Positions 1-15,239 of a DNA stretch of 64,000 nucleotides are shown one piece after another (positions within the stretch are counted from its first letter, which is position 1; each line of letters starts with the position of its first letter). The translations under genes and the position numbers were made by a program. Origin of the DNA: Isoetes taiwanensis (Eukaryota; Streptophyta; Lycopodiopsida; Isoetales; Isoetaceae); the NCBI GenBank assembly GCA_021234155.1, contig JAJEKV010000098.1:3278806-3342805 (forward strand), written 5' to 3'. Under the pieces are notes generated by a model. It had not been told where the DNA came from, made no database searches, and worked only from the letters and a program-made list of their open reading frames with translations.

Positions 1-3000
1 TGTGGTTTTTCCAAGGCGTTTTGGGTGTTTTTCCTAAAATTGAGATATTCCGCCAGCGGGAAACCTTCACCGATATGGCACTATCATATCCATCGCGGAA
101 TGAGTAGCAGAAGAGGAAAGAACAGAGCCCATCCTCACAGCAGCATTACGGTGCAACCACAAGGCTTTAACAGAAAGGGCCTACGATGTGTGTGAGCACT
201 TTTGAATCGTCGATGACCTGAATGACATACGTATGAGATCTTAAGAAATTTCAAGAAAAGACACATCACCGAAGTCCGGCCGCTGCTAGTCACCGTAGAA
301 GGTGGAGGCTCATAGAGGAGCAAACGAGGAGGCATCGCCACATGGGAAGCAAGAAATAAGCATTACATTCTACAAATTAAAAGGAAGCACCGATGCAAGG
401 CAATCGGAAAGAATGCCTAAAACCACCGGACCTAAAGTGCCATTTCTGGCGAAAGTACCACCTCTTCCAACAGAAAGGGAAGCACATAGCCGCGGATTAT
501 TGATAGGATGCAGAAGACAATGCAAAAGCTACCGACGACTTTCGGGCATCATCTCGACAACAACCGGAATATCTTGAAAATCGGCAACAAAAATCGAAAT
601 CCATAATCGTCAAGAAATGAATGAACTGAGAAACTAAAATCCTACTATACCGGGCTTTAGGCCTTCAAAGAAAGGATATGTTCGCAAAGCATAGAAAGAA
701 AAGATGTGATACCAACCTGTTCTTGCTCTTCGCCTCGGTGATGGATCAATTGAAGAGCACATCATCCGCTTTATAAGATTTTACTGCTCAAACTGTATCT
801 AAAATATCATGTTTTAATGAAAATACCCACTTTATAATTAGTAGCCCACTAAAATGCACATTGCTTGGTTGGTGGATTGAAATTCGCTTAGTCGCTTGGC
901 AATGTAACTACATAGTACACCCGTGAATTACGTAAACATAATCATTGTAATTGGAACCGCTGGGATCGGCTATATTAAAACGAAGTTTAAAATCCAAGCA
1001 TAAATTCGCATTTGCCATATACGCCTACTCCTCATAAAGGAAAGCCTCAGCCTACAACAAATATTGTTGCTTCCTTTCCAAATGGAGTATGTGAGGCTAG
1101 TGGCCAAATGAGATTGTCTAGAACTTTCAATGCAATTACCTAGCACCGAGTGCAAGGATCTCAAAGTTCCCATGATGTGAATCTAATGGCCAGCAATCGC
1201 GGTTGTTGAACTGGCAGTGCTTCCGACCAGGAATTCCCTGGAGGAAAAATGCGCCAGGGATAGGGTAATAAGGCCCCGCCTGGCAAATCTCCTCCGGGTC
1301 TAATGGTTCTTGATTCACCCCCATTCTTCTAATAACAAGTGACTACATCCCAACGCACTTCACGACTTAAAGATAACATCATGTCCCAAAATAGCAAACT
1401 AAAAAGCGTCATCTGGAATTGAAACCTCGGGCGTGGAGGTCCGGCCACATTATAATGGAAAATTGTCTTTGAAAGGTCGTGTCACCATCAAGAAACTCGG
1501 CGAAGGTGGCGCACCATCTTTGATCCCTGCGTATGGACGATGTCACAGGATCGACATACCAGCGCTTGATGGGACGTACCGTGGATATTGTGGTGGTCAC
1601 TGGCAGATAGAAACATGTCTTGTGGATCATTGACAAGATCTCAAAACAGTTGCACCTTCGAGAGGTATCGCGTAGAAGGACTGGCTAAAGGTGAACTAAC
1701 TTCTTATCTCCATGGATCTATAAGTCGAATATTGTCATCTCACACCTACTTTGTGGGTACCTTGTCCTGCGGTCCATGTACTATTGTCGCTCAATGTAAT
1801 CACGTAAACAAGACTTAGTCATTCATCGGGTGAGCATACAGCTACATCCCATTAAAAAATCGAATGCAAGTCAAGCCCATTTTGATGAGGACTAATAATT
1901 CTAATATCATCTCATCTGAAAATATCATAATGAATTGAAGCTATGGATGAAATGGTTCGCTCAATTATGGGCTCATCTGAGGGAGACAAGAATGAAAAAG
2001 ATGGATGTGATCAAAGCTGGAACGAAATATTGACAAGGCGTTAGGAACCAATATGCAAATCAGAGAGGTATGATATTGATATTTACTTAAGAAATTATAT
2101 TACCAAAGTTATTTGACCCGAAGAATCTGCGCACTTAGTTAGAAGAGATGGATTGATGATGGTGAGAAGAAACAGGGCAATGTCTGATGATATTTTGTAG
2201 TTTAGGTTAAAGAAAGAAGCAAATATGAATATTTTCATGGATCTAAATTTTTACCGCCTTCATGATCCCAGCTAACAACGCTGCCATTTTCAAAATACCC
2301 AACCGGTCCCGGATCGTGGGCTGACGCATCAACAGATGAGACCACCGTGATCTCGGGCAAATTAGTGGCCTTTGATCATCGCGAAACGCATCTAAGGGTG
2401 GACAACCTTAGCTTGTCATGTGTAAGGGATCAGTAAGTAATGGTCAGGAAAAATAAACAGACGTTCATTGATAATTTTAACAAGCTTGTTTTACGCAAGC
2501 GTAATTGGGAAATCATATTTTATTGGGTCACCTTATGAAATGCATACGAAGACAAAAGACGCAGAGTACGTAGGCAAGTTTGGAGCAGCTAATAAGGTCA
2601 TGGTAGCAAAGGTTTTTCCAAAGTCGCTGCTCTTTGGGTTCACATGCGTATGAAGCTCAACCTAATTGGATTGGTAACAGGAAGTTTTCTTCATAATGGG
2701 GAGATTAATCTAAAAAAGAGCGTCGTTATTTCCATTCAACAATGCATGCATCGATACAATACGTAAAGACATTCTTGCCAAAGGAATATTGGGATGCCCA
2801 TATGATCCGGTAGAAATAAACAATCAAAGAATCGAGAGGAAGCAGATAAATATACCACTCCAATGGACTGGTGGGTGGGAAAAGACTTCGATAACCATAT
2901 TAAAGTTTTATTCTCGCTATCATGGTATAATTATAGGGTCAAAGAGATGGGTAGGTTTATAGTCAACAAAACGTAATTGATGCATGCTAATACATATTCC

Positions 3001-6000
3001 ACAAACAACATCGTAGGGAAAGTATGGAGTTGGTTGAAGTGTTGATCGTGAGAAACAAAGAATAATTTTTCCTAGAGGATGTCTCCTTCGATCTCAATGT
3101 AAGCCGCTTTCCAAAGTACCAAATACAAATCATTTCTACACCGCGAACTACTTAGGGACCGGTCAGGTGTCAGATTCATTTAATAGATCGCGAAAATCAC
3201 AAAGCAAGCAGCTAAGGGCTAAGGAGGTAACCAACGCGCATAAACTCTAAAGTTTTAAATGGCGGTGTTTTGAAGAGCATATGACAAGTGAGGTAACTTG
3301 AAGATCGCAGTAACAAGAAGCAAATTCCATGTGGCTGATCTCACAAAGAAAACAGTGGACTCATCGTCTGCATAAACATGCAACCAATGTTAGCATAGTA
3401 ACGTAAGGATGATTCCAGAGGAGGACTCTTTTCAATGATTCTTTGAAGAAGCCGCACGTGCCCTGGGCCATTAAGAACAAAAGCAAGAAAGGCCAAGGGA
3501 GGAAGTCGTAAAAATGGAAAAATGTACCACCTAATTAACGGGTATACAACCAACTGGCCGCCTTGCTTCATATATGGGAATTCTGTGGACAACGTATCAC
3601 AAATGGTGTGGTTTTGTCCCAAGATCATGGAGTGCAAGCATGGGTTTCTGATAGTCATTGGTGTGTCTCTAATAAAGAATCACCATTGTGGTCTGCTGAT
3701 GAATACATTTCACCGACAACCAATGAAGAAATTGCTGAGGAAATCCGCAGCAAATGTGATTTTATTGGATGCAGGATCCAACTAGCTTGAGATAAAGAAA
3801 TAACACAAAGATCTACAGTATGGCAGCACGATCCACCATGGCGGTGGTCCTTAGCCTTCAGAAAAAGGCATCAACAAAAATGACAAGGAAGGGGAAGGCT
3901 AATTACGTGTGAAGGAAATGAATCGGAGACAAAGGTGAGATTTGCCATCAAAGAGAATGAAGGTGGATTCCGCTACCCCAAGAAAAAGACCTACTTGAAA
4001 AAATAAGTATGTGGACTTTGTGAACGAAGATAGTATATACACATCCATTAAGGAGGAGCCAATGCGCTTGTCCAAGACTTCATCCACATGGAAAGGATTA
4101 GAGGATTTCATACCGCAAGCATTTGTTGTACGATACAATCAAGTGCTTGGGTATCGATCCAAGAGTGACCTCTGGCAGCTATCCAAACAATGCTAATCAA
4201 GTCGTGGTTGTCGTCTAATTCCACCAAATTACTCGCTTGTAGTGAAGTTTATGCATTTGTTGATTGTACTAGGTTCAGATGTGAAGTTCTGATGTAACAT
4301 TCAAGAAAGATGAGATGCAAAACCATTTCTGTTTGAAAAACAACAGTTATCTTCTCACTATGTGAATTGTAAAGAACCAATTACGATGCAAAATAATATT
4401 ATCAGCTGGCTGTAAATATGACAAAAGTTAGATAAATGAATTTGAAACAAAATTTCATATTCAAAAATTTTTGCCCATGGGGCTACACATTCTCACCAAG
4501 GTCTTCTTATATTTCATAAGAGTCCAAGTTTGAAATCTTTTAAACAAAGCCCTGGAGGCTCCTCGCAGCATATTGTCCGTCGAGGGATATACAAAGATAT
4601 TAACGGAGGCATGTACAAGAAAAAACAAATCAATAAAAGAAAAAAAGGGGCCCTTTCAATTTCAATTTCTTCACCATCTCAGACACGAGAAAGAAGAGGA
4701 GTCCCCAAGTAGGTTTATCTAAAAAAAATCATAATTCACAACCGCAATTACCGCTCAAAGATTTCCTGCAGGCGTCCTTGAACTCCCAGACTCGCCTTCA
4801 CCCGCATGCTCCTTCTTCCTCGCTTCTTCCTCTCCGACCACTCTCTCTCCAGACGAGTCCTCGATCCATCCTTGAACACCTTTCGCGAATGATACTGTGT
4901 TCGAAGTCTCTTTCAATCTCCATTCTCTATCGAGAATCAGAGGAATTTAAGAATTGCCATATAAAGGAAACTCTAGAGGGTAGGCATCCTCCAGCCGTAA
5001 GAGGTTTCTCTCTTGAGACACTCTCACTCTTCTATGAGCGCCTTTGCCATTAATGTGCCTGAGGAGAATTCCTGCAAAGATTGACTCGAGAATGAGCTGG
5101 AGAATGGGCTCGAAACAAGAGCGCGGAATGTGATACATGCATGGATTTGACTTGAGAATCTGAGGAATGATTAGACTTCCAAGCCTATCAACCATTAAAT
5201 GCCATTATTTGCATCTCCCAAAATTGCGCCATGCAATATACCATAAATATCCTATATACCTTCCTTATTTAACTTTTGTCAAATACTATATGTCATGGGA
5301 TGACCTAGACATCAATACATGATTCAATTCTAACCGATAATTTAATATCAAAATGCTACGCCACACTATGCCGCCAATTGGGATCATAGGAAAAAACACT
5401 CCAAACACTTTTGGAGAAACCACGATAGCGCCGCATCTCCCTCCCAGATGGGCCTAGCAATCGGTCATTACAGAGGGTTACACGCCTATAACGCTTAACG
5501 AAGGCAAATGATCCGATGGGTATGCATGCAACTTCAAGTACCGGGCCACTCAATGGTGACCGCCCCGCGGCACTATTCAATAAGGTATTGCAAGAAGGTT
5601 TCCCTCCAGCAAAGGGACTACTAGTAGAGTTGTTCTAGCATACAAGGCGTGACCCTCATTGCCCCGCCAACTATCACATAATCTATCATGATCATCTTTG
5701 CTAAATTGCTGGCTAGCATCCCCGCAATACCACAATATGGGCAAAGGACAGGTGTGGCTCGGCTAATGTGCAAGTCCACCCGTGCATTCCGCATTGGATC
5801 TATATCTTCGCTCAAGCGAACACTAATTGAGGATAGTATAAAATCACGGCGAAACCTGCATCAAGTTGTTTCATACAAAGGCCACGCACGTGAAGCTAGG
5901 GATATATTGAAGCAAATCGGGACCCCATCGACTGGCAGTAAAATGCAATATACAGTTAATGAAAATGCTCAGCGCCTGCTCAACAAATGTATAACCTTCG

Positions 6001-9000
6001 CCATTAGTGCAGAATGGAGGCGCCGAGTTACTCTCCTCTCTACACTCTCTTGGCCTAAGACATTGACTAAATAGAGGATTGGTTCGTTGCCACGGAGGAG
6101 AGAGGGGTGCTCAACTTGAAATCTACATTATTCAAAATCCCATATGGCTGACGTAGATCACCCTTTCTAGCCTGTACTCCCGAAGACATGCAATTTACAC
6201 CCGGATGCTCTAGATCTAAGCCACACATCATGAGATAACTCGGCCAAAAACCAGAGTTCTTCTAGTTCACTATCCCGCCACCTAAGGCTCCTCATTCACT
6301 TTAGTCTGCACAAGATGGAGGTAGCTTGTCCTGTTAAGTATTTAGGATCGAAGTTTTCTGGCCACTAATGCAGATCGGGATGTTTCATGCATTAGGGTTG
6401 CGTCACAAATAGGCCGAGCATGCAAAATAATATCCATTAAGGTAGCTGTATGCCTCGGGGCCACCAGCCACACCTGCTCGTGGCCCTGCTCAAGCACCTG
6501 TTTCCGTGGGCCACACTGTCACGCCGCTTGTCCCTGTAAGGCAGGTCTCAACCACATTCCACATGACCTGGGCTTTGGTGTCCATGCCTTTAGTATAGAA
6601 AAGTTACTTCTAACAACAAATATCTTATTTCATGTAGATCTCCTACAATCAGTAACAAAGAAATACTTTCATGCCATTAGTCAGCTCATATGCAAGGGTG
6701 ATAAAATTTTAATCTTATGTCGACTGCCCTAATTTAGAAATTCCTGCACCTCCAATTAATTCTGGATGACAAGAACTTTTCTTGAATAGTTTCCTCGTAC
6801 TTTTTGATGGCAAACTTAGAATCAATTCAAAGTAGTTACCAGCTATAACTTCACACAATAAAATTCATTTCCATAGTCATCCTCGTGTCTTCGAGGGCAT
6901 GTTTCAATTTCGCAGACCGGATGAGAATTATATAAGGACCCTTTCATTGTCCGGGATGTGGAATGATGCAAAATAATCTCCAACCCAGACCGCCTCTATC
7001 CTACTGTCCACGCTATTACCCACAAGTCCTCCGCTTCTAATTCCATCTTTCAACATTGTCCCCTGCTTAGGTTTCAGTTTTCAACTCCCAATTCGCCACA
7101 ATGGACAAGATTTCTACAAGCAGCTGGGTAATCAAATTGATGCATGCCTACAAACAAAGAGATCTACACATTAACTTTGTTGACTCATTTGGATCTATGG
7201 ACATACGTAGTCAAGAGACAAACTTTCACTGGAGCACATCAAATCTTTTGGAACGTCAATGTCGTGACACCTTCCAAACACAATTTTCCACATCAGAATT
7301 TTCTTCAAGAACCCTCACATGCAGCTTCTCAGATTTTTTATCATTTTCAATTTTTTCTTTTACTGAAAGCCATAGTTTAATATAGCCTTCTCCATGTGTG
7401 CCCTTCCGTCCCGGAGCTGTTAGAAATTCCAAGGCATTCGATCTTAATTTTGATGATACCCCAGTTACATGATAGAAAGTTTTCCTCGACTTTGAATTGG
7501 GGCACCATTGCACTCAAATTCAAGTGTGTATTTCGAGGCTGTGACCGTGACCATTTTCTTCACCAATTGAGGTGCATCTTGAATGTTTTTGGAAAGAGAT
7601 CATGTGTTTTGCCATCCTAAATAAAGAAGTGCACATTTCTCATTTCAATTGCATCTTTGAAAATACGGATGTGGACCAATATGTCATTTTGCCCATTTAA
7701 AATTGCAATGTTGTAAAGCGAACCTCGCTGAATGTTTCAAAGTAATTTCCCAGAATCAATAACTCTAATACTGCAGATTACCAAGACTCTTCAGGACTCT
7801 TTTGAATTGTTTCGGCTTCTCCACACTAAAGGCACAAAGTTATGATATACAAACTTCGACATATGATCGTAAACATATCCATCATATCGAGTCGCTTCTT
7901 CTTAATACTCATTATTCGTGAAGTTCTTCTTCGAGGGTCATTAACGTAACGTATAGACTCTGTCAACTGCTGATCAATCTCATTCTTGTATTCTCTTGAC
8001 ATGTCCTAATTGTTTCCACCAATTTCCAACTGATTTGATACATTGTAGCTTGTTACCTTCCGCTGCCCGCCGCTCGCCATTATAGTCTCCAAATAAAGAA
8101 CATTATCAAATGTTCTGTTCTGGTTTCTGATGGCGACCCAAGATGAGCTTCGGGATGCACACCATTAAATTGCACCACCACTTAAGTGGAGTTCTGGACC
8201 CTCATCAAATTAAATGCCCGCCAGATACAATCATTGTCGGCAAGTCATGCAACAACATGGGCTTTCTTTAGCTTTCAATGTGGGTGAAGGGTTCTTTTGG
8301 CATTCTAACTGCTCTAAGCCTAACCCCGGATAATTCCCCATCCACAAAAATTGAATAATCTTCAAACAGAAATACAAGAATAAAATTAGTTTCACCTCAT
8401 TAAGGACACATTTATTGCACCTTTTATTATATTCAAGACCTAAATTCTACACACATATGGCTGTACATTCCCATGAATTTTATTTCATTGAATATGAAGT
8501 CACATACTTTTTGACAATGAATAATGATCTCCACACCATTCTTTCCTTAAGGTCACTACATCTAATACATCCTATGAATATAAGAAGGCCACAACATCTT
8601 AATATGTAAACAAATATACATGTATCGTATGCTGCTGAAATAATTCATTTCCATAGAACAACTGCATCAAGATTCACACACATTCCAAAAAAAGAAAAGA
8701 AAATCTGCTATGCAAACTCACATCGTTACAAAATATAGACATCTTTATTCTCACTAAAAGTAAAGAAATTACAATCCTTTACATTCCAAGAATACAAAAT
8801 AAAAACATCTGTTCAAAATGGTGATAAATTTCATAAAATTTTCAAACATACAAATGAATTTGTAATGCCATATTGAATTGGTCAGAACCTCTCTTCTATG
8901 AGATAGTCTCCCCAATTTTGGTGAAACCTTTGGAAAGACCTAAACTCAAACTGGCAAACTATCCTTCATATTCAATTCTATCTATTTGTTCTTGATTTCA

Positions 9001-11573
9001 CCTGCTAATGTTCAATTTATTTGTCTGAAATTCAGTGATGATATTCTTTCTCTCTCCACTCACAGTTTCATTTCTAGATAGGGCTTTGTGATCTAGTCAA
9101 GTAGTGAAGCTCTCAGAATTCTCCTTCCTCCTCAAACCAATTATAGATAGTAATGCATCGCCATGTTAAAGTCCACATTGCTGGGTATTTTTGATGCCTT
9201 GAGGCCATCCCTTTAAATTCTTGGCCAGATCAAGTTACTCTGAGATAGCCTCTTGAGGCCTTCCAATGACTCCGGGTCTGAATAGGAATTCGTGTCTGTC
9301 CCAGAATAATCTTCTTGCAAGCATACTTTGTCGCTTTTGAGTCAAATTGATAATCATTCATTATGGAGATTTGGCTTAAGCATTCAATTCCTTTCTAATT
9401 GGCTTGTCACGATCCACCTCTCACAAACCCTATGTTTTGATTTCCTTTGCCTTCGCTTAAATGTTTCTCTCGGTCTTCATCACTAATGAGATTGAAATTG
9501 AATCTGGATGTCATCTTGGGAAGTGCTTAAAATAGAGTCCAATCCTTCCAGGTTTCTTCACTGTGTTTAAGATACTCATCCATTCTCGGCAGTAAAGGGG
9601 ATACAACATCCCAAGAGACAAAAAATCCTGACATAACCAGATTTGTATTAACGCTTTAAAGATTTAGTAGGTCATCGCTTAAAGGAAGGGATTTCAATTT
9701 CTTCAAGAGACATTTGTTTCTGGAATGTACTTGATTTAGGAGCAACATAATCATCTGCCAAGTTTTCAGCATGAGGTAGGAACTGAGCCATGTTTGACGA
9801 TGAGGAAAAGTTCCAAATGCCAAAGTTTTTTTTTCAGCAAGATATTTAGATTTTGGCTGATGTGAGAAGCTGCGACAAGATTTCGGAGGATTCGGTATGC
9901 ACTATGGAGAATAATACCGCCAACCAGCCGCTAATGATAGGCAACTCCATGTAAATTCAAAAATGTACATTTACAAACACTTTGGTCCTACCAAATTTTT
10001 GCATCAATATACAAAAAAATTCAATCACCCTTTCTGTATGTTTCATCTCGATGATGCCAAGCAATGCGAGCTTCAATTGATAAAAAAAGAATTTATATAA
10101 GTTGCAGGAAGCTGACAAAGCAACAAATTAACCCTTGTTTCCATGTGCCCTGCGACTTGTTAGAACAAAAGATTGGAAAGGCTCAAAAGTCCGCCAGATT
10201 TTGAAGTCGGTTCCGTCCATTATAGCACTTAAAGAAGTTGTTAAAGTCGAAGTTCTATCCGCTGATATAGAGTCCGAAAGAGGGTTACCAGCGATCTTTG
10301 TCTTATATAAAGCACACAAGCACGCCGTGATTTCACTTAACGCCTAAGGACGACATTTTTGTGGACGCTGGTAAGATAATTTCACACACCCAAGCATCGG
10401 GTTAGTTGGCCGACAAGCATCGAGGAAAACATGTATTTTGCCCAAGGTATAAATGCATGTTGATAGTTGAATCTATCTACCAAGTGATGATTAATTTACC
10501 TCAAAAAATATATAATGTTTTCACCGCCGGCTATAACTAAATGTTGCAGTCATTCTGGCTGGGATTTCGGAAGATGGTCTCAGGTGCCATTTATCTAAGT
10601 AGCGGTAATGCTGCCTAATTTTATGAAGAAAAAGACAAACGATTTTACTTGAAGCAAAAGAGTCACATCGGTTTTGAGGTAAAGTGGGACAATAAGAAGG
10701 GAAATTCCAGCCTATTGGAATAAAGTCAGCCACAGAAGAATTCATACATAGAATTGTTGGTTGCTGCAAACTGTTGCTTTTACTAATGGTAGTCCGAGGT
10801 AAAAATCCGGGATTACATGGGATTTTCTTTGTTCTCCAATGGTGTAATCTATACCTTGTTTGCATGAAGTCCAATTTATCTCAATTTGGGTTCAAGAAAG
10901 ATAGAAGGGCGACATTGAACTATTTAGAAAGCTTTCTCTCGTGCACATGGATGATTTGTGCCTTATTAATGCAGAATCCCGGTAGGTTCTTTTCTCCAAA
11001 AGTGGCAACATCAACATTTGCAATATGAATTCACTCGTGAGATCAAGGAAGAAACAAACAAATTTGCAGCACATAAAGCCACAAGAAGTAGCACTTAAAT
11101 CAACTTCTTGCCATGAACTTGGAAGTTCTTTGTGCTATAATGGAGTTTTTGTCACCGTAAAGTATGCTATAAGAAAGCCCCTTTTCCCGTGAATTAAGTA
11201 TATATACGGCAATACCAGCAACAGTATAATATGTCTAAGTAGTGCCTTGTAGCATCCATGGTAACTCTGATGTCGCGACAAGATATATAAACAGATCATC
11301 TGGAATTCCTGTGTGAAGAATGGTTTTGAGCGCTTCAAGACCTTTAAAGCCATGTACAAAAAAGTCCTATCATGGATCCTATCGATTCTGTGCCGAAGAA
11401 AAAGAAGTCAACACAACATTCAATCAAGTGGTTTTATCATATTTGTTATACTACTGTGTATGTAGGGACCAGTTCCTCACTGTTTCACCCAGAATCTTAC
11501 CAGTAGTACATAAGCCTAGATTTATTATTTAAGTCCCCGACTAGGTCCCTTTAACCTCTATGAGGAGGGTGAT
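1..11573. other. No recognisable gene; AT-rich unassigned sequence
   Basis: I read both strands and found no domain, splice-supported exon chain or RNA gene I can name. The longest open frame is 128 codons at 5688-6074 (+), overlapped by an antisense frame. It has no recognisable motif and no supporting splice context, so I do not call it. A minus-strand frame at 7256-7513 is rich in Lys/Glu near its end but is also unassigned. The sequence looks like old, decayed transposon and intergenic DNA. Confidence 0.6.
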
Positions 11574-11579
11574 AATTTG

Positions 11580-11670
11580 CTATCTTATCTATCTTATCTA
11601 TCTATCATTCATCTATCTATTCTATCTATCTATTCATTCATTTGTTCATCTATCTATCTATCTATCTACA
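11580..11670. repeat. Interrupted TATC microsatellite
   Basis: About 90 bp of TATC/ATCT tetranucleotide repeats, interrupted by ATTC variants and a TTGTTCATC break. It is a simple-sequence repeat of the same motif as the longer tract at 13.14 kb. No coding meaning. Confidence 0.9.
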
Positions 11671-13140
11671 TCTAAGTTATCTAGACTAGACTAGAATTAG
11701 AGAAGGAAATTCTAGCAATGCATCAGGAATAGTAGCTAAGGAAAGAAATCTGCAGAACTGACAAGACTGTTTCAATGACAAAAAGTAGTGCCAACAACCC
11801 TTGAGGCTCGAGTTAGCATTATGTCCATGCATTTCAGATGTCCTATCCGCTTATTATATAGATTGGATTATAACTAATGGTAAAATGTGGAAAGCAGGTT
11901 ACTTAGCTTATGTTCATAAAGCTCTTCAAAAATAATAATTGGTCTCCTTCTTGTGACCATATCATTATGTATCAAGCTCTATGTTCGCCATTTGACTAGA
12001 CAGTAAATGTGCTCTTTTATGACATGCTAAAGCGGCTGGAATGGATAGACTGGGTGTAAAACCTTGGTAAAAAATAATTCCAAGAGGTTAATGCCAGTAC
12101 ATTTGAATGGGCTCAATAGCCGAAGTTTTTCTGCTACAACAAACAAAACCGTTGAGATCTGCCGGCACAAGAAGAACAAAGGATCCGGGATGATTCCCCG
12201 CCGCGGCCGGTTCTCCCGATCTGCTGTGGACAAGGCAAGGGGAATTAAAAAGCCGGTCTCGGTCAGCATCCAATGTGCATGCCGAGGCTTTGCAAACACT
12301 CCATGGTTCATCTCGCATCTCCAAAGGCAAGATGGTACCAAAGGGACCAAAGAATAATCTGAAGCAAAATTGGGGTCCGCTACAGCCGAATCCAAAAGGC
12401 AAGTAATAATGCCAAGCTCCGGCAAAGTGCTTGAAGACCGGTGCGAGGTCGGAAGGCGAGGAACTAAATGGGCATAGTCAGTGGTTTCCATACTTCAGTC
12501 ACCTAAACCGGCAGTATTTTACAAGATTGATTAAAGTTGAATATCCAACCGAGTCAGCAGGTTTGGGCCAGCATGAGATTATAATTTAGACTAAAAGTTG
12601 TGCTTTGATCTTTATGCATGATTTTAAGTTATCAGCCATGGTTTAGGAATGGGATAGTAACCTGTTGGTAATTTATGACACCCGCCTGTACATAGAAGAT
12701 ACAAATTGGTTTTCTAACTCATTTTTTCAGATGCAAGGTGTAAGAGGCGCTCTTCCCTCGGGTCAAATCTGATGGACAGTGGATGAAGTTTTGTTGAATA
12801 AATTCAAGCAACTGTGTAGTGACGCCCATACATGATAATATTGCAGTCTTCAAGCGCTGTTTCTCAAGGTACAATCTCAACTTTTGCTTTTGATAATAAA
12901 AAGAAAGGAAAAATTCTATACATACCAAGATCGTTGCATTGTTCACACATTTGTTTATTGTAATATGAGTAGATCTCTTTGCTTAAAAGTATCTAATACA
13001 AATTACATTCCTAAATCTAGACATAAGCTCTGTTTGTTAATCTCGCTAGAGACTGAAAAGCATTACAGGTCTTGCATTGTCTCCGCCTATTGATTTACTG
13101 GGTCTTGGTCAAGATTAGACTTATAAAAGTATCAGATGCC
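11671..13140. other. No gene recognised
   Basis: Unassigned sequence between the two TATC tracts. Overlapping frames on both strands at about 12.03-12.49 kb stay open for up to 154 codons in a locally GC-richer patch. No conserved motif is visible in either, and opposing frames of similar length usually indicate composition rather than a gene. Confidence 0.5.
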
Positions 13141-13141
13141 A

Positions 13142-13176
<35 letters not shown>

Positions 13177-13190
13177 ATCTATTCTATCTA

Positions 13191-13229
<39 letters not shown>

Positions 13230-13286
13230 TTATTCATCTATCTATCTATCTATCTATCTATCTACCCATTCACTACTATATCTATC
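13141..13286. repeat. TATC microsatellite
   Basis: About 145 bp made almost wholly of TATC/ATCT units with a few interruptions (CATC, TTTATTC, ACCC). It is open in more than one frame, giving artificial Ile-Tyr-Leu-Ser repeats that are not proteins. Confidence 0.95.
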
Positions 13287-15239
13287 TAGATGAACTGTTT
13301 GACATTTACATACAAAGCAGAAAAGTACTACATTTAAATGGAGGATTGCTATGATTATCATAGCCATGTATCAATTCCACAACCCATTCTTTAAAGCCCA
13401 AATCTTGAGATGCTGCTTCAGCCCAAAGAAGTTTGCAATGTGCATGCATCAGGCATAAAATGAATAGACAGAGCCATTTATCTCACAAATAAAGTTAATT
13501 GCGCCTACCAAGCCACACCACAAGCTTGTGGCTTAATGTAGATGTGTGCAAGAAAGCAGATTGCTTACACAAAAGACCTTAAGGACCATTGTTGAAATTC
13601 TACCCACCACATCCTTACATGTTAGTTCAATGATGCATTTAGCGAACGACCGATGGAAAAATGCACCATGCATAGTAAAAGAAAAACGACCGAATACGTG
13701 GAGAACCAGTAATAATGGCCAGAGGTCGGTTGAATCGCTTCAAAGAAAGAAGCTCCAATGTGAAGCCACCGAGTCTAATAGCCCATTAAAAAAGCAAGAA
13801 AGAAATAAGAAAAGAAAGGACATCAAAGCTTGAAGCCAAATGACAGGTACATCCGGGATTTATCATGGCTGAAGCGCCTTTGGGCTTGGAAAAAATAGGA
13901 ACTATAGGCTCTCGATGAAAAGAAAGGAGGAAGGAGAATGGAGCTAGAGAAGATCCGTAGTGCAAAGGAAACGTTTTGGGAATTTTCAAATTCTAGTCAA
14001 TTTTATCCAAAAACATAAAAATCTGGCGTAGTATTACATACGGCTTTTAGAATAGAATATGTTTTTATCGCCCACTGAGACCACAACTGCCCTATGGGCC
14101 CAAACAGAGAGAGCAAGAACGTGATACCGATGTGGATTTAAAACCCTCAAGCCCAATGGCTTTTCAGGGAAAACTTTGTGCATAATAAGGATGATGGTTT
14201 AATGCATAAATTTATATAACAAATTCAACGCTTGTAAATCGAGCACACAATTGAGTCCAGATATCCATAACCTCCTCATTGCGATCCCAACAAGCCCATG
14301 GAGGTCGGTTCAACAAATTTCATGTACCGGTGAGGCACAATTAATCAACATATCGCTTGGATATGATCGAACGCTACGGTCTCATAAGATGATATTCATC
14401 CTCAACGATTCCCCGCTATAACACCGGCTGCATTCGCTCACGCGGGCTCCCGAAAGTCCATCGCCATGTCTCAATAAGTGAGGCTGCTAGTATGCACCAC
14501 CTGCAAATGGAAGTTATCACCGCTGCTTCATGCGGGCAAGTCGAGTGCGCAAGTAAAGTGGTTGCGGTGGGCCTTCGCGGAGCATGGGGTTGACTTGTCG
14601 CCTGAGTGCATTTAATGATGCAAACAGTGGTATCCGATCCCAGAGCGCTTGGCAAGAAGCTAGCATCTAGGGTACTCACCGCACGCATTGTGTTCCTTTC
14701 TTTGTTCCCGTGACCGCCTGGCCATATGTGCATGTATTCCAACGTGAGAACCGACCGAAAGCTTGCTTGTCTCCAGCGTGCTTTGAGGCGCTAGGACTCC
14801 AATGCTACCGCTAACTAAGGTTATAATCTGCATCAAATCTATACCAACTACCTCTCCGGGAAGTAACGATGCATGCTCCAAAGGTACCTCCTGAAGGGGT
14901 AAAACCCGCCTCTTGGAGCAGATCCGGCTATGAAACTATGGATTCCACCCCGCGTCTGTGAGCAGAAGGCCTTCCGTGACTTTGTCTGCATCATCTGTGA
15001 CGCATGACGTAGACGGAGAAATTTGTATGAGAGTTCTTTACAATAATGCGGTTTGTGGCGTCCAATCATGTCACCAATCTCTCTAAGACTTTCTTCTAAT
15101 GAACCTGTCTTTCATTGCCTCCTAAGCATGTACTATCCGGTCGTAGATAAGGACCGCAAGAGACAAAACTGCTACCAAGGATGCTGGCTGTGCAAAAAAA
15201 TAAAACACGCTCTTAGGGCCATTTTTATAACATAAAATG
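13287..15239. other. No gene recognised
   Basis: Unassigned. The 14.4-14.9 kb part is locally GC-richer and keeps two overlapping minus-strand frames open (108 and 73 codons). Neither shows a motif I recognise. Possibly a decayed mobile element. Confidence 0.5.

Noticed and set aside
5688-6074. 128-codon plus-strand open frame
   Set aside because: No motif, antisense frame of similar openness, no splice or composition support.
12027-12491. 154-codon minus-strand open frame
   Set aside because: Opposed by a 97-codon plus-strand frame in the same GC-richer patch, and neither shows a domain. Composition explains the openness.
13072-13354. Open frames rich in Ile-Tyr-Leu-Ser
   Set aside because: They are translations of the TATC microsatellite in different frames.
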